Position numbers and translations under genes: made by a program. Shown here one piece after another: positions 1 to 9,763 of a stretch of DNA of 64,000 nucleotides (its first letter is position 1; the number at the start of each line of letters is the position of its first letter). Location: NCBI RefSeq assembly GCF_019578655.1, contig NC_063260.1, positions 27,304,888-27,368,887 of the forward strand. Reading direction: 5' to 3'. This DNA comes from Ricinus communis (lineage: Eukaryota > Streptophyta > Magnoliopsida > Malpighiales > Euphorbiaceae). The notes under the pieces are model-generated. The model did no database searches, had not been told where the DNA came from, and saw only the letters and a list, made by a program, of their open reading frames with translations.

Positions 1-793
1 GCTCGACGGAATGATAAAATATTTGAGTCATCCAAATAAGTGAGGTGATCCAAAGGAAAACTAATGGAACATAAAGCAATTTCACCAATAACACAAGGTA
101 ATGAAAACATACCTGGATCATTGCATTTTTCAGGCATATTCTTTTGCAAGATGGCTGACACATTCTTACTTACCACCACTTTCTCCTTTTCCTTCATCCT
201 TCTTTTGTTTGTGCATAATTCCTTCAAGAACTTTGCATATTTAGAAATTTTCTTGATAACATCCAATAATGGGATATTTATCTCCACCTTCCTAAATGTA
301 TCTAGGATCTCCTTTTCTTGCTCATCTTATTTTGGCTTAGCTAATCTGCTAGGAAAAGGAGGTAATGGAGTGTGAGATGAAAGAGATAGAGGAGGATCGA
401 ATTTTACCCCACGTGATGCTTTAAAGGAAACTTCTTCTTCATTTTCCTTACTTAGTTCACTTTCTTTAGGTGGAATCGAGCCTGAAGGAATCTCTTTTCC
501 ACTTCTTAGAGAAATTGCACTAACGTTCTCATTTGGATTTATTTCTGGTTGCGAAGGTAGTTTTCCAGAATTTTGGGTTTCCAATTTACTAACTGACGTA
601 GCCAATTGAGTTATTTGATTGCCTAAATTTTGAATGCTCGACCTTGTTTCCTGTTGAAATTAAAGATTATTGTTAGCAAAATTTTTAACAATATCTTCCA
701 AAGACATACCTGAATTTGGTTGAACGGGTTGTCTATTGAAATTCTGTGGAGGATATTTCTGTTGTCCTCCTTGATTCCCATAGCTCAAATTCG

Positions 794-798
794 GGTGA
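794..798. repeat. Left target-site duplication GGTGA of the solo LTR
   Basis: GGTGA immediately precedes the TGTAACACCC terminus and is repeated exactly at 2841-2845. A 5 bp duplication is the usual product of LTR-retrotransposon integrase. Confidence 0.85.
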
Positions 799-2840
799 TG
801 TAACACCCTTACTAAATATTTATATATACAAAAATCGTTTTTCTCCTCCCTCTCTCTCTTTTCCCTTCCCTTCCCCTCTCCTTCTCTTCTTTTTCCTTCT
901 CCCTCCGGCAGCCACCATTGCCTCACGTTTCCGTCGCCTGCGAGCCGCCAAGATGCCACCGCATCGCTTGGTTCGGCCTCTTGGCTTGTTTTCGGCGATC
1001 GATGCCGGATCGGACTCCCCACCCCCGAAAACCCCGGAAGCCACCCTCCTTCGTCGGAAAATCCTTGCCGTGACCATGGGAAGTGTCGCGTGAGCAGCGA
1101 CTTTCCGGCCCGATCCGCCCTTCCGGCCACTTTCCGGTCAAAACTCTTGCACGGACTCGTCGCAACTTGAGCTTCGTAGCGCCCGGATTCGACCGGCTTT
1201 CGGATCCCAGTGTTTTCCGGACGCGTGAAATATTTTAATTTTTAACTCGGTATAATTTTATTTTAGACTCTGAAAGTTTTGTTATAATATTAGAAAGTTA
1301 TTGTGGCTATTAATTGCTTGTGTTGGGTAGTTTAAAAATAAATCAAATTAAATTGTTTGGATTGTGGTGTTTTGGAGTCGGGAAAATATTAATGCAGTTC
1401 TTGTGGCCCGGCTCCTGTTATTAAATTCCAACATGTTTGATATATTTTTGGCAGGTCCTGGACCCGTTTTACGGGGGGTAAATATCCGAAATTTAGGGGA
1501 GGTTCTGTCAAACTTTCTACAGATTCTAGGCAGTCGACCTTAGGGTCTAAGTTTAGGAAGAATTTTCGAACGTCTATTAATTGTATGTCTTTTGTTATTA
1601 GATAATTCAGCCTTCCCGCCAGCTCCACCCGAGGCGTAGGAGCGGACTGTGGAACGCATCAAATCTGTGAGTTAAAGTCATTTAATCTTTGCGCTATTGC
1701 TAGTCTGATTTTAATATGATTATTAGTATCGCAAAATAAATGATTTCACTTGATTATTAATATTTGAAATTATATAAATATTATTATTAGTATGTTATAA
1801 TAAGACAAACGTTATTATTTTTCCCCTCACAAATTGCACGTTGTTTTATCTTAAATTTTTAATCTTTATTTCGATATGTGTTGGATGAGTTCATCAGATA
1901 ATGATATTTATTATATGTGATGATTGCGAATTGGGAAATGTGGCTTGTAGAATGATCATGGACATGTAATAAGATATTTATGGGTTTGCCCTGGTCGAGC
2001 ATGGCTCTCTGGGCTGATTTGTGTAAATTGCAGGAGGTAAGGTCCCTGGTCGAGCATTGCTCTCGGGGCGCCGGCTTATTTGGATACTTAAGTGACCGGA
2101 GGTAAGGTCCCTAGTCGAGCATTGCTCTCGGGGCGCCAGTCTTATTGGATTAAGAGAGCCGAATGGCTACTAGATTTCTTATTTGGATACTTAAGTGACC
2201 AGACTGGAGGTAAGGTCCCTGGTCGAGCATTGCTCTCGGGCGCCAGTCTTATTTGGATTAAGAGAGCCAAAATGGTCAAGTAGAATTTGGGGTTAGGGTT
2301 CTACTTAGCCACACGTCCCGTGAAAGTAAAAATGTCTTTATTTATTTACACTCTCTTCTTTTATCATTTTATTACTATGGTGTATGATTATATATTATGA
2401 TTGCAATTATATTCAGAAATTGGTATATTGTTCTGAATAACTAATATATCATGTGAAGGTTGCAATAGTCCTTAGATTATTTGATTTTGACTCACTCTAG
2501 ACTGGTCGTTGTAATTTTTCAGGTGATAGTTAAAGACCTTCACCATCGCACATTCGACATCGACTTCTTCTTCTTCTGGACTTTTGTAATTATCTTGTAC
2601 TTCTATACTTGTCATTTTTACTCTAGAGTATCCGCAGTAGGAAATTTTAAAATTTATATAACTATTCTGACTCCTGTTGGTAGTATGATGATTTATTATG
2701 CAAGACAATTATGACTACTTTATATTTGGTTAATTGTATATATGGATTTGCGGGTTGGTAAGGCTTACTACGGGTTTCGGTGGCCTTAAGCCTACCCATT
2801 CCCTAGTGCCGGTCACGGGCCCCCAAAGTGGGTCGTGACA
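799..2840 (+). mobile_element. Solo LTR of a second Ty3/gypsy-type element, nested in the gag
   Basis: The 2042 bp insert starts TGTAACACCC and ends GGGTCGTGACA, giving TG...CA ends with short imperfect inverted termini (TGT...ACA). It is flanked by the direct repeat GGTGA at 794-798 and 2841-2845. No coding domain, primer-binding site or polypurine tract is visible inside, so it is a solo LTR left by recombination, not a full element. The start and the CGGTCACGGGCCCCC...GGGTCGTGACA end resemble LTRs of chromovirus (Tekay/Del-type) elements; that family call is inference. The part at about 840-1200 is unusually GC- and CpG-rich for this window and produces long but meaningless open frames. 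Confidence 0.85.
2033..2280 (+). repeat. Tandem repeat inside the solo LTR (3 copies, plus a partial copy upstream)
   Basis: Three head-to-tail units start with GGAGGTAAGGTCCC at 2033, 2098 and 2206. Each contains GTCGAGCATTGCTCTCGGG followed by a GCGCC element. Unit lengths differ (about 65, 108 and 75 bp) because the segment around GGATTAAGAGAGCC is absent from the first unit and the TTTGGATACTTAAGTGACC segment is absent from the last. A diverged partial copy of the core lies at about 1991-2014. Such repeats are common in long plant LTRs. Confidence 0.85.
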
Positions 2841-2845
2841 GGTGA
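2841..2845. repeat. Right target-site duplication GGTGA of the solo LTR
   Basis: Exact copy of 794-798, directly after the terminal GTGACA. Removing one copy plus the LTR restores continuous gag reading on the minus strand. Confidence 0.85.
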
Positions 2846-3951
2846 TCTCTCCATCCAGGATTGTAATGATTGGAAAAGGGGTCATACTTCCTTTGAGGTT
2901 GACCAGCAAATCCGCCTAGAGCATTAGCTTCTTGTATGGAGTCTTGTTGCAATATAGGACACATATCGGTGGGATGTCCTTGCAGTGAACATATTCCATA
3001 GACTTTTGCCATTTACAATTGCCCTACAGCCATTTGACGAACTAAAGCAGTTAAATCAGAAATTTGATTTTCAAGATTTTTAGTACTTACCTCATTAACT
3101 CGCCTTGTAGCTCCATCAGCCCTTGTACCAAATTGCTGAGAATTTTCGGCCATGTTTGAAATTAATTGCTTGGCTTCTTCAGGCATTTTATCTACCAAAG
3201 CTCCACCACTTGCTGCATCAATCATACTCCTATCCATTGGCAATAATCCTTCATAGAAATATTGGATTAGGAGTTGCGGAGAGATTTGATGATGTGGGCA
3301 TTTAGCACACAGTTGCTTGAACCTTTCCCAATATTCATAAAACGTTTCTCCAGTGAACTGTGTTATGCCACAAATTTCTTTTCTGATGTTGGCAGCTCTT
3401 GTTGCAGGGAAAAACTTGTCGAGGAACAATCTTTTCATCTCGTTCCATGTTGTTATTGAACCGGAAGGTAGATAATAGAGTCAATCCTTTGCTTTATCCT
3501 TCAAAGAAAAGGGGAAAGCTCTAAGATTTATTTGCTCTTCGGTCACACCATGTGGTTTCATTTCGGAGCATACAATATGGAATTCTTTCAAGTGTTTATG
3601 AGGATCTTCACCTGCACATCCACGAAAAGAAGGGAGTAAGTGAATTAAACCAGATTTTAATTCAAAATCAACTGCAATATTAGAAAATGTAATGCATAAA
3701 GGTTGTTGATTTAAATCCGGTGCAGCTAGCTCTTTGAGAGTTCTGTTCGCCATGTTTTCTGTAACTTTTTGAAAAATAGATGTGTCGCCAATAGCTATAT
3801 CTATTTCCTCTATGAGCCAATTTTTTTCTTTGCTTAGTCTCCTTTCTTAATTGGCGCGCCGTCTTCTCAATTTCATGATTAAACTGCAAATCAATATCTT
3901 GAGAAGAACGAGTCATAAACAAATAAATTAATCAATGAGAAACTAAAATAG

Positions 3952-3971
3952 GATCCCCGGCAACGGCGCCA
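3952..3971 (-). other. Primer-binding site complementary to tRNA-Asp(GTC)
   Basis: On the plus strand these 20 bases equal the last 20 bases of plant tRNA-Asp including CCA. Read on the element's own strand it is TGGCGCCGTTGCCGGGGATC. It lies 13 bp beyond the inferred LTR end at 3985, where reverse transcription would prime. A tRNA-Asp primer fits an Athila-type element (established knowledge recalled, not searched). Confidence 0.85.
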
Positions 3972-3984
3972 GATTTGAACGGGT

Positions 3985-5398
3985 TGTCGAAGCCCTTCAA
4001 AATAAATTACTGATTTTCCTAAACTAACTTGTAGAAATAGTGAAACCAGGTCGAATCCCAAGGGAACCAATGTGGATAGCTTCTCAAGGTAAAATAAAAG
4101 GGGGGTTTTTGAATGTTTGAATCAAAATTATAAATAAGCAGAAAATAATGAAGGCTGAATAGTAAATAAAAATCAATCTTAACAAATTTCCAATTCAAGA
4201 GTGCTAATTCCATCCAATTGTAATCATGATCATAGGCTAAAATATTAATTCTTCTATTCAAGTACTTAGTCTACTTATTCGAAAAAGCCGCAACAAGTGT
4301 AATTCTCCTAATATAATTGACTCGAACCCAACATCCAAATCAAAACTTACCATTAGTCAACTGGGCACGATAGCGTTCCATATCAACTTAATGATAGCAT
4401 TAAGAATAATGAGAATGACTAAACCAACATTAATTTAATTGAGATAACTGCAATTGAAATAACCTTGTTCCTTTATTTCCCTAGAGCCTATCATGCAAGC
4501 TATGTAATTCGAATAAGCCGTAATCACACACACATGAGCCAGCTCCTTGCTACTTGTGTCAATCGTTCATGACAATTACGGATCACAAACTCAAAGTTTA
4601 GCAATAGAAAAATCAATATCAAAGTTGAGTCGTCAGTTCAATCAATATCAATAATTCATAAATAATAAGAACAAGAAATAAAGAATATTTAAATTAAAGA
4701 AGAATTCTGTTAAGCTCAAAGCCTCACAAAATCACAATTGGAATTTATTCACTTTTGAATTAGAAACTAAAAAAACTTAGCCACTCATGGTAGAGTAAGA
4801 ATTCACAAGAATTGTAGAGAGTAGAAGAAGAAATAAGAATATGAATATCAATCTGAATCTGAATCTGAATCTAGTCGTCCTTATATAGGAAGTAAAACCC
4901 TAAACCCTAATAGAATCCTTATAAAAAAGAAATAAGCTTCCTATTTAATCTTATCCCTACAAGAAAGGATAAGATTAAAAGTGATCTAAATAAATTAAAA
5001 CCCTAAATATATGGAAGAAAGTTCTATTAATCCAACACTTCCAAAAATAGAGGAGATTAACTTGGGATAGGTCCACCACAATGAAAACTCTGAAAATTTC
5101 GAAGCTCTCCTTAGCATCTTTTAGCATGGGGTGCAAGGCGTGGTCACGCCACGATGATTTCGCAGCGAAGCTTATGGGTCAAGGCATGGTCACTTCGGCA
5201 GTGATTTCTGCGCTTCCTCCAAAAGACTTGGTTTCTGATAAATTATGACTTAAAACATGTCTTTAGGCTGGATTTTGCTCCATCCTTGATATTGCATCAC
5301 CTAAGTCAGAATAAACATAATTTCCATAATTAAGTACATTATTCAACCAAATTGCAAGGAAATTTAACACGATAAATATAACTGTTTGTGACTTATCA
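3985..5398 (-). repeat. 5' LTR of the Athila-like element (right boundary tentative)
   Basis: The left border TGTCGA... (minus strand ...TCGACA) is set by distance to the primer-binding site. The right border is proposed where the minus strand begins TGATAAGTCACAAACAG, giving TG...CA ends and a length near 1.41 kb; it cannot be confirmed because the partner LTR is outside the window. Inside are (AATCTG)n hexamers at about 4849-4872, a TATATAA box on the minus strand at 4887-4881 and two telomere-like CCCTAAA units at about 4898-4910. The stretch 4019-5270 has no coding potential. Confidence 0.55.
4881..4887 (-). promoter_or_regulatory. Putative TATA box of the LTR promoter
   Basis: TATATAA on the element's strand, about 500 bp into the proposed LTR and followed by a more GC-rich stretch, fits a U3/R border. 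This is a position and motif match only. Confidence 0.45.
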
Positions 5399-6499
5399 AT
5401 ATTTAAAATATAAAATAAGTAAATATTTTTTTTTAAAGTAAAACAATGAGTTTTAGTTCTCAAACAAAACTTGTCGTTTTTTAATATCTGTTAAATATTT
5501 CATTTGTTGTGGTTACTGGTGTGGGCATAGCCTATGAGAATAAAAAGAAGAACTTGATGATAAAAAAATTAAAAACAATTTATTTAGTCTTTTAGAAAAA
5601 ATATACAATAAAAAATATATTAGAATTAATAGAACACATTTTTTACAAGAGGTTAATCCAAAACGCTTAACTTCCATCTATGAAGGATTTAAATATAACA
5701 ACTCAATTGAATCAAAATTGAGTTTAGGAGACCAATTATGAAAATAAAACAAGTTCAATCATTTACTTTACCTATTATAAGTAACATTATTAGTGAGAAT
5801 ATTAATTTTTTATTACTACCATAAGTATAGGGATTAAAGATAACAAGTCCTAAAGTTGAAAAGTCCAATTAAATCAGAATTGAGTTCGGATGGCCAATTG
5901 CAAAAATAGAACAAGTTCAAAAATCCATTTATATATTTAGCCATAAAGTATTTATATAAACTAGAAATTAATATAGTTATATTGTTTTATTAATCATAAG
6001 TTATTTAGGTACATATACAAATCTTTACATTAAAATATAAAATTAGAAATTCTTTTTATGAAATTGAACAAAAAACATATAAAAATTAAATTAAAAATAT
6101 ATTAAAAATTTTAATATAATTTTTATGAAAGTAAGTAAGAAAAAATTTTCAAAGTAATTAAATAAATGAGAAAAAATTATAAAAATCCTTTTCCAAAAAA
6201 TAAATTAAATTTATAATTTAAGAAGTTGACTAGAAAATTTTAAAATAATTTTTATGATGATAGAGTGAGAAAAATAATCTAAAATAATTAAATGGTTAAG
6301 TATAGAATTATAACACTTTTAATACTAATTAATATATATCATTCTAGAATAATTAATGTCCTTTTTTAATGCTCATATAATTATTATTTTAAAATAATTT
6401 TTTTTCGTATAAATTCTTAAACTCACAACAATTTAGATAAATAACTTAAAAATCATACAAAAATTCTTACGAAGAGAGAGAAAAAGCATACCACCTTGC

Positions 6500-6572
<73 letters not shown>

Positions 6573-7235
6573 CCTGGTGTACTCCAATAAACATCTGATA
6601 ACAGAATCTTAAGTTCCCTACACAAATCATACCAACATTGCTTGAAAGGTAAAAGCAAGCCTGGTGGCACCCGTCCACTTAATAGCCAAGCCATGCACCT
6701 TAAGTAAGACTCGACGGTGACATCCAAGTAAAGGAAAAACATATTGTCAAAAGAATAGAACAAATAAAAGTCCTGAAGACAGACACCAACTAATCACTAA
6801 TCAAATGCATTTCATTTGAGCTTATTTCATCATCTGGTTCACAAGCATATTAGTCAAAAAAAAGAAAGTACTGCACCAAGAACTGTGCCTCGAATTGTTC
6901 ACTCACATTATAAGATCTTACACAACACATTTCTTCACAATGACATCTTCATGTCCATTACATATGCCGCCCGTAAGAAAGTATAACTAGAGACGCACTC
7001 CACAAATTTTTCTTTATTAGTACGTTCCAGAAAATTAAGAGATGGCTAAAGCTTCAAAACAGGACAAAGATGCAGTACATAGAGATCTAATCCATTCGCA
7101 AAATGGTCAAGGACATCGACAGCAGAGAAATTGTTGAACATCTATGCATATCAAATCAAGCACTAAATTAAGACTTGAGATTTGAGAGGACTGACTATGA
7201 AATGTTCCCCAGTCCAGCAGTGGTTCTAGTGCATC
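5399..7235. other. AT-rich intergenic DNA, ending in the 3' flank of the 7236-8246 gene
   Basis: 5399-6470 is strongly AT-rich with no coding signal. 6504-6566 is a pure dinucleotide tract (listed separately). 6570-7235 has more balanced composition and probably includes the 3' UTR of the minus-strand gene ending at 7236. The open frame over 6467-6763 exists only because of the TA tract. Confidence 0.6.
6504..6566. repeat. (AT)n microsatellite, about 31 units
   Basis: Uninterrupted alternating AT over about 63 bp. Probably length-polymorphic. Confidence 0.95.
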
Positions 7236-8246
7236 TTATTTCTGTTTCCTCTTTCTTGAAGGCTTCTCAGTCTGCAGATTTGGCTCCGACAAAACTTTTG
7301 ATTGGTCAGATCGTGGTTCTTCAGGCAAAGTGCTATGCAAAAACTTCTTGCTGGAACCAACATGGTTGCAGAAAAACTTAAGCATCTTCCTCCCTCTCAT
7401 CCATTTAAGCATTATCTTCATGTGGGTTTTGCTATTCAATCCACTAATATTAGCCTCCTGTTATTAAAGTAAACAACAAAAAGATCAGATGTAAATAGAA
7501 GCAGCAAAAATATCAATTTCTTAATTAGTGTCTTTTGCTTGTCTGTTTCTTATAGAAAATGGCAGCCCTCTGTAGATAAGCACAGACGTACCCGAGAAAC
7601 AGTTTCTATGCGTTATTTTTACAAGACACAAAGTTATCTTTAACGGATTAAAAAAAAAACCCTATAGATCATAGAAATTTGAAATTGATTAATAAGGCAT
7701 TTACTTAGTTTTAAAAACAGTGGAAGCCAAAATGCAAGTAAGGTAATAGGAGCAGAGGTAAACAAAGAAAAAGAACAATTGGTTTGAATATGCAGGGATA
7801 GCAGAGAAGCTTAGCTTTAGTAAGTAGCAACATCGAAGGCACTATAAATTCAGATCAGATCAAGGAAGAGCAGTAGGTCGGAGGCAACTAATATGAAAAG
7901 AAAGTGTGCAGACAAGTCATAAGTGAAAAACGAGGTTTATTAAGAAGAATTCGATAAAATATGCGTATCAGAAACATTAAAGAAAAGTAAATAGAGTAGA
8001 CGGCAACATCAAAATGAGAAAAAGAGAGAAAGAAAGAACCTTGGCGTAATTCCAGGTGTTGGCAATGGACAGAGGGCCACGCTCCTTGATGATATTGTAT
8101 AGAGATTGGGAAATCAAAGCAGCTTCAGGGAACGGAACCTTAGGGTTTATCTTCCTCACATTTACTGCACGTTGCCGCGAGAAATATCTCAGCATCGAAT
8201 TCTTTATTAATCCAACATTTCCACCACCACCGCCAATCCAATTCAT
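7236..8246 (-). CDS. Small basic conserved protein, probably mitochondrial, function unknown
   Basis: Two exons: 8246-8040 and 7457-7236, joined in phase 0 across a GT-AG intron (donor AAG|GTTC, acceptor AACAG|GAG), giving 142 aa. The first ATG (8246) is preceded in frame only by a non-ATG extension. The N-terminus has a glycine run (about residues 5-9), is poor in acidic residues and contains an RYFSR motif near residue 22, like a mitochondrial presequence. The middle (about 30-105) looks like a compact helical domain with NTWN and MKIMLKWMRGR motifs; the tail is Lys/Arg-rich and ends KRKQK. I cannot name the family with certainty. Promoter motifs (see 8290 and 8415) are those of translation and mitochondrial genes, so a mitoribosome or related role is a reasonable guess only. 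Confidence 0.8.
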
Positions 8247-8289
8247 CCTCCCGCCCGGATTTATCAAATTTTCCTCAATGCTAATTAAT

Positions 8290-8297
8290 TAGGGTTT
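8290..8297 (-). promoter_or_regulatory. Telo-box (AAACCCTA) upstream of the 7236-8246 gene
   Basis: TAGGGTTT on the plus strand reads AAACCCTA on the gene's strand, 44 bp before its ATG. Telo-boxes near the start of transcription are typical of plant ribosomal-protein and other translation genes, often together with site II motifs, as here. Confidence 0.55.
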
Positions 8298-8414
8298 TAG
8301 CCTGTTCTCTTTCACTAGCAGAGACTCAGCTAAGTGAAGCAGGAGCCAAGCTTGTATTACATGGACTACGGACTGAGAAGAGTCTTTTCACACCATTATT
8401 TCAAATTGAGACCA

Positions 8415-8438
8415 GGCCCAAGTGTAGCGGTAAGCCCA
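8415..8438 (-). promoter_or_regulatory. Paired site II (TGGGCY) elements
   Basis: GGCCCA at 8415-8420 and AGCCCA at 8433-8438 read TGGGCC and TGGGCT on the minus strand, 18 bp apart and about 170-190 bp upstream of the ATG at 8246. Pairs of these TCP-binding motifs are characteristic of promoters of plant mitochondrial and ribosomal-protein genes. Confidence 0.5.
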
Positions 8439-8459
8439 ACTAATTAATTGACAGGAAAA

Positions 8460-9034
8460 CAAAAGTAAAGTAAAATAGGTCTTTTTTCTTTATCTTTTTA
8501 AATTATAATAAAATATATTCATAAAATTAATATTATATTAAAGACTATATATTAAATAAATTTTTATATATTTATAAAATTTAATTATTTATTAGTGTAT
8601 TATACGACTGTTGTAATTATTTTAATGTTACTATTTTAAATTATTTTATTTTAATACATATATTTATTTTTAACACATATAATTTTTATTTTTTAAAATT
8701 AAGATAAAATGAATTTGAATTAATATTATATTAAAATAATTTTTTATATATTTATAGAAGCTAATCGTTTATCCTTTGTTGTCACGACGACCGTAATTAT
8801 TTTAATTATAAGTAATAATATAAATCGAATTTATATATATAATTGAATAGATTTTGATAAATTTAAAAATAATAACAAATTAAATATTTTTAATGTCTTT
8901 ATTAGTTTTTTATATTTAATATTTTATTAATATAATAATATATAAAAATTATTAATAAATTAATAAAAAATTATAAAATTACATATAAATTTTGATTCTA
9001 GGTGTTAATAATAAATATATGTGTCAAAATAAAA

Positions 9035-9072
<38 letters not shown>

Positions 9073-9296
9073 TATTTACGTATACTAAAATTTTTATTTT
9101 CCATTCCATTAGATAATAATATTACATAATAATTAATTTTCTTTACATTTAAATTATTATTTATAAATTTAATATTTATTTTATTTTATATATTATTTAT
9201 CAACTTTAGTATTAATATTTATTACTGTAATATTTATTGTTTACGTATAAAATATAAGACGTATTGCGCCAGGATTTAACAGGGTCAACGTCTGAC
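8460..9296. other. AT-rich spacer with (AT)n tract
   Basis: Very AT-rich, no coding signal. A pure AT dinucleotide tract lies at about 9039-9069. Nothing else recognised. Confidence 0.7.
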
Positions 9297-9310
9297 ACAC
9301 GTGTATATAT
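9297..9310 (+). promoter_or_regulatory. G-box-like ACACGTGT next to a TATATAT element
   Basis: ACACGTGT at 9297-9304 directly abuts TATATAT, about 460 bp before the first recognisable actin-like codon. Together with the CT-rich stretch at 9350-9560 it could be the relic promoter and leader of the actin pseudogene. Motif match only. Confidence 0.3.
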
Positions 9311-9763
9311 GCATTAGATAACCTGATCCATGTTATAATTTACTCTTTTTTCCCCTCTCCTTTTTGTGCTCACCGCGTATAACCTGTTCTTGCTGAAGAA
9401 AGAAAATGAAGAGACCTTTCTCCATTTCCAAATTCTACAGCTCTCTCTAACTTTGCTGTGGGTGTTACTGTTAGTGGAGGTGGTCCTCTTCATTTCACTT
9501 CTCGACCTCTTTCTAATTTTAATTCTATTCCCCACCACCTCTGCCTTCACTTTTTTATTTACCTTTTATTTTTTTTTAATTTAAAATCGTTTGATTAAAG
9601 CATCCAACTTTCTTTTCCTGCTCTCTTCTTTCATTAATGACGTTGACAATGTCAGTTACTGTTTCTAATTTTGCTTCACATATATTTCCCATGTTTCGCA
9701 TGTTATGATCAGATGGAAATTGTCATTGTTCCTGTATTTTTATACTGTGTTCCTCATTTTACG

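Larger units (their letters stand above)
1..3922 (-). pseudogene. Degenerate gag (gag-protease linker) of the Athila-like element
   Basis: Structural capsid polyprotein of a Ty3/gypsy element, non-functional here. Fragments in order on the minus strand: N-terminal charged region (3922-about 3760), a segment starting at ATG 3753 in another frame (so a frameshift lies between), the capsid segment 3438-3013 ending in a heptad-like coil, a zinc-knuckle remnant and Asn/Pro/Gln-rich tail (3012-about 2845). After the inserted LTR the same reading continues at about 793-660 and 605-1. In-frame stops lie at 3481-3483 (TGA in place of a Trp codon), 3013-3015, 660-662 and 327-329 (all TAA). The reading joins cleanly across 2841/798, showing that the inserted LTR simply interrupted this gene. 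Confidence 0.85.
1..5398 (-). mobile_element. Athila-like Ty3/gypsy LTR retrotransposon, 5' part, decayed and interrupted
   Basis: Read on the minus strand, the order is LTR (about 5398 to 3985), tRNA-Asp primer-binding site (3971-3952), gag (3922 downwards), then the gag-protease linker running off the left window edge. Gag and linker carry motifs typical of the Athila/Tat branch: a retrotransposon-gag domain, a C-x2-C-type knuckle remnant, an AISLRSGKE-like stretch, and a YAKFLKELC motif shortly before where protease should begin. The coding part is broken by four in-frame stops and a frameshift, and by a second element at 799-2840. Protease, reverse transcriptase, integrase and the 3' LTR would lie outside the window. 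Athila membership is inferred from these motifs plus the primer type. Confidence 0.85.

Noticed and set aside
660..1165. Overlapping open frames of 80-156 codons on both strands
   Set aside because: They come from the GC-rich part of the solo LTR, which lacks stops by composition. They show codon runs but no protein family features, and one merely fuses LTR sequence to the end of the gag relic.
4897..4910. Telomere-like CCCTAAACCCTAA
   Set aside because: Only two units, located inside the LTR; too short for an interstitial telomere and equally explained as an LTR motif.
6467..6763. 98-codon minus-strand frame with an Ile-Tyr run
   Set aside because: The frame is produced by translation of the (AT)n microsatellite.
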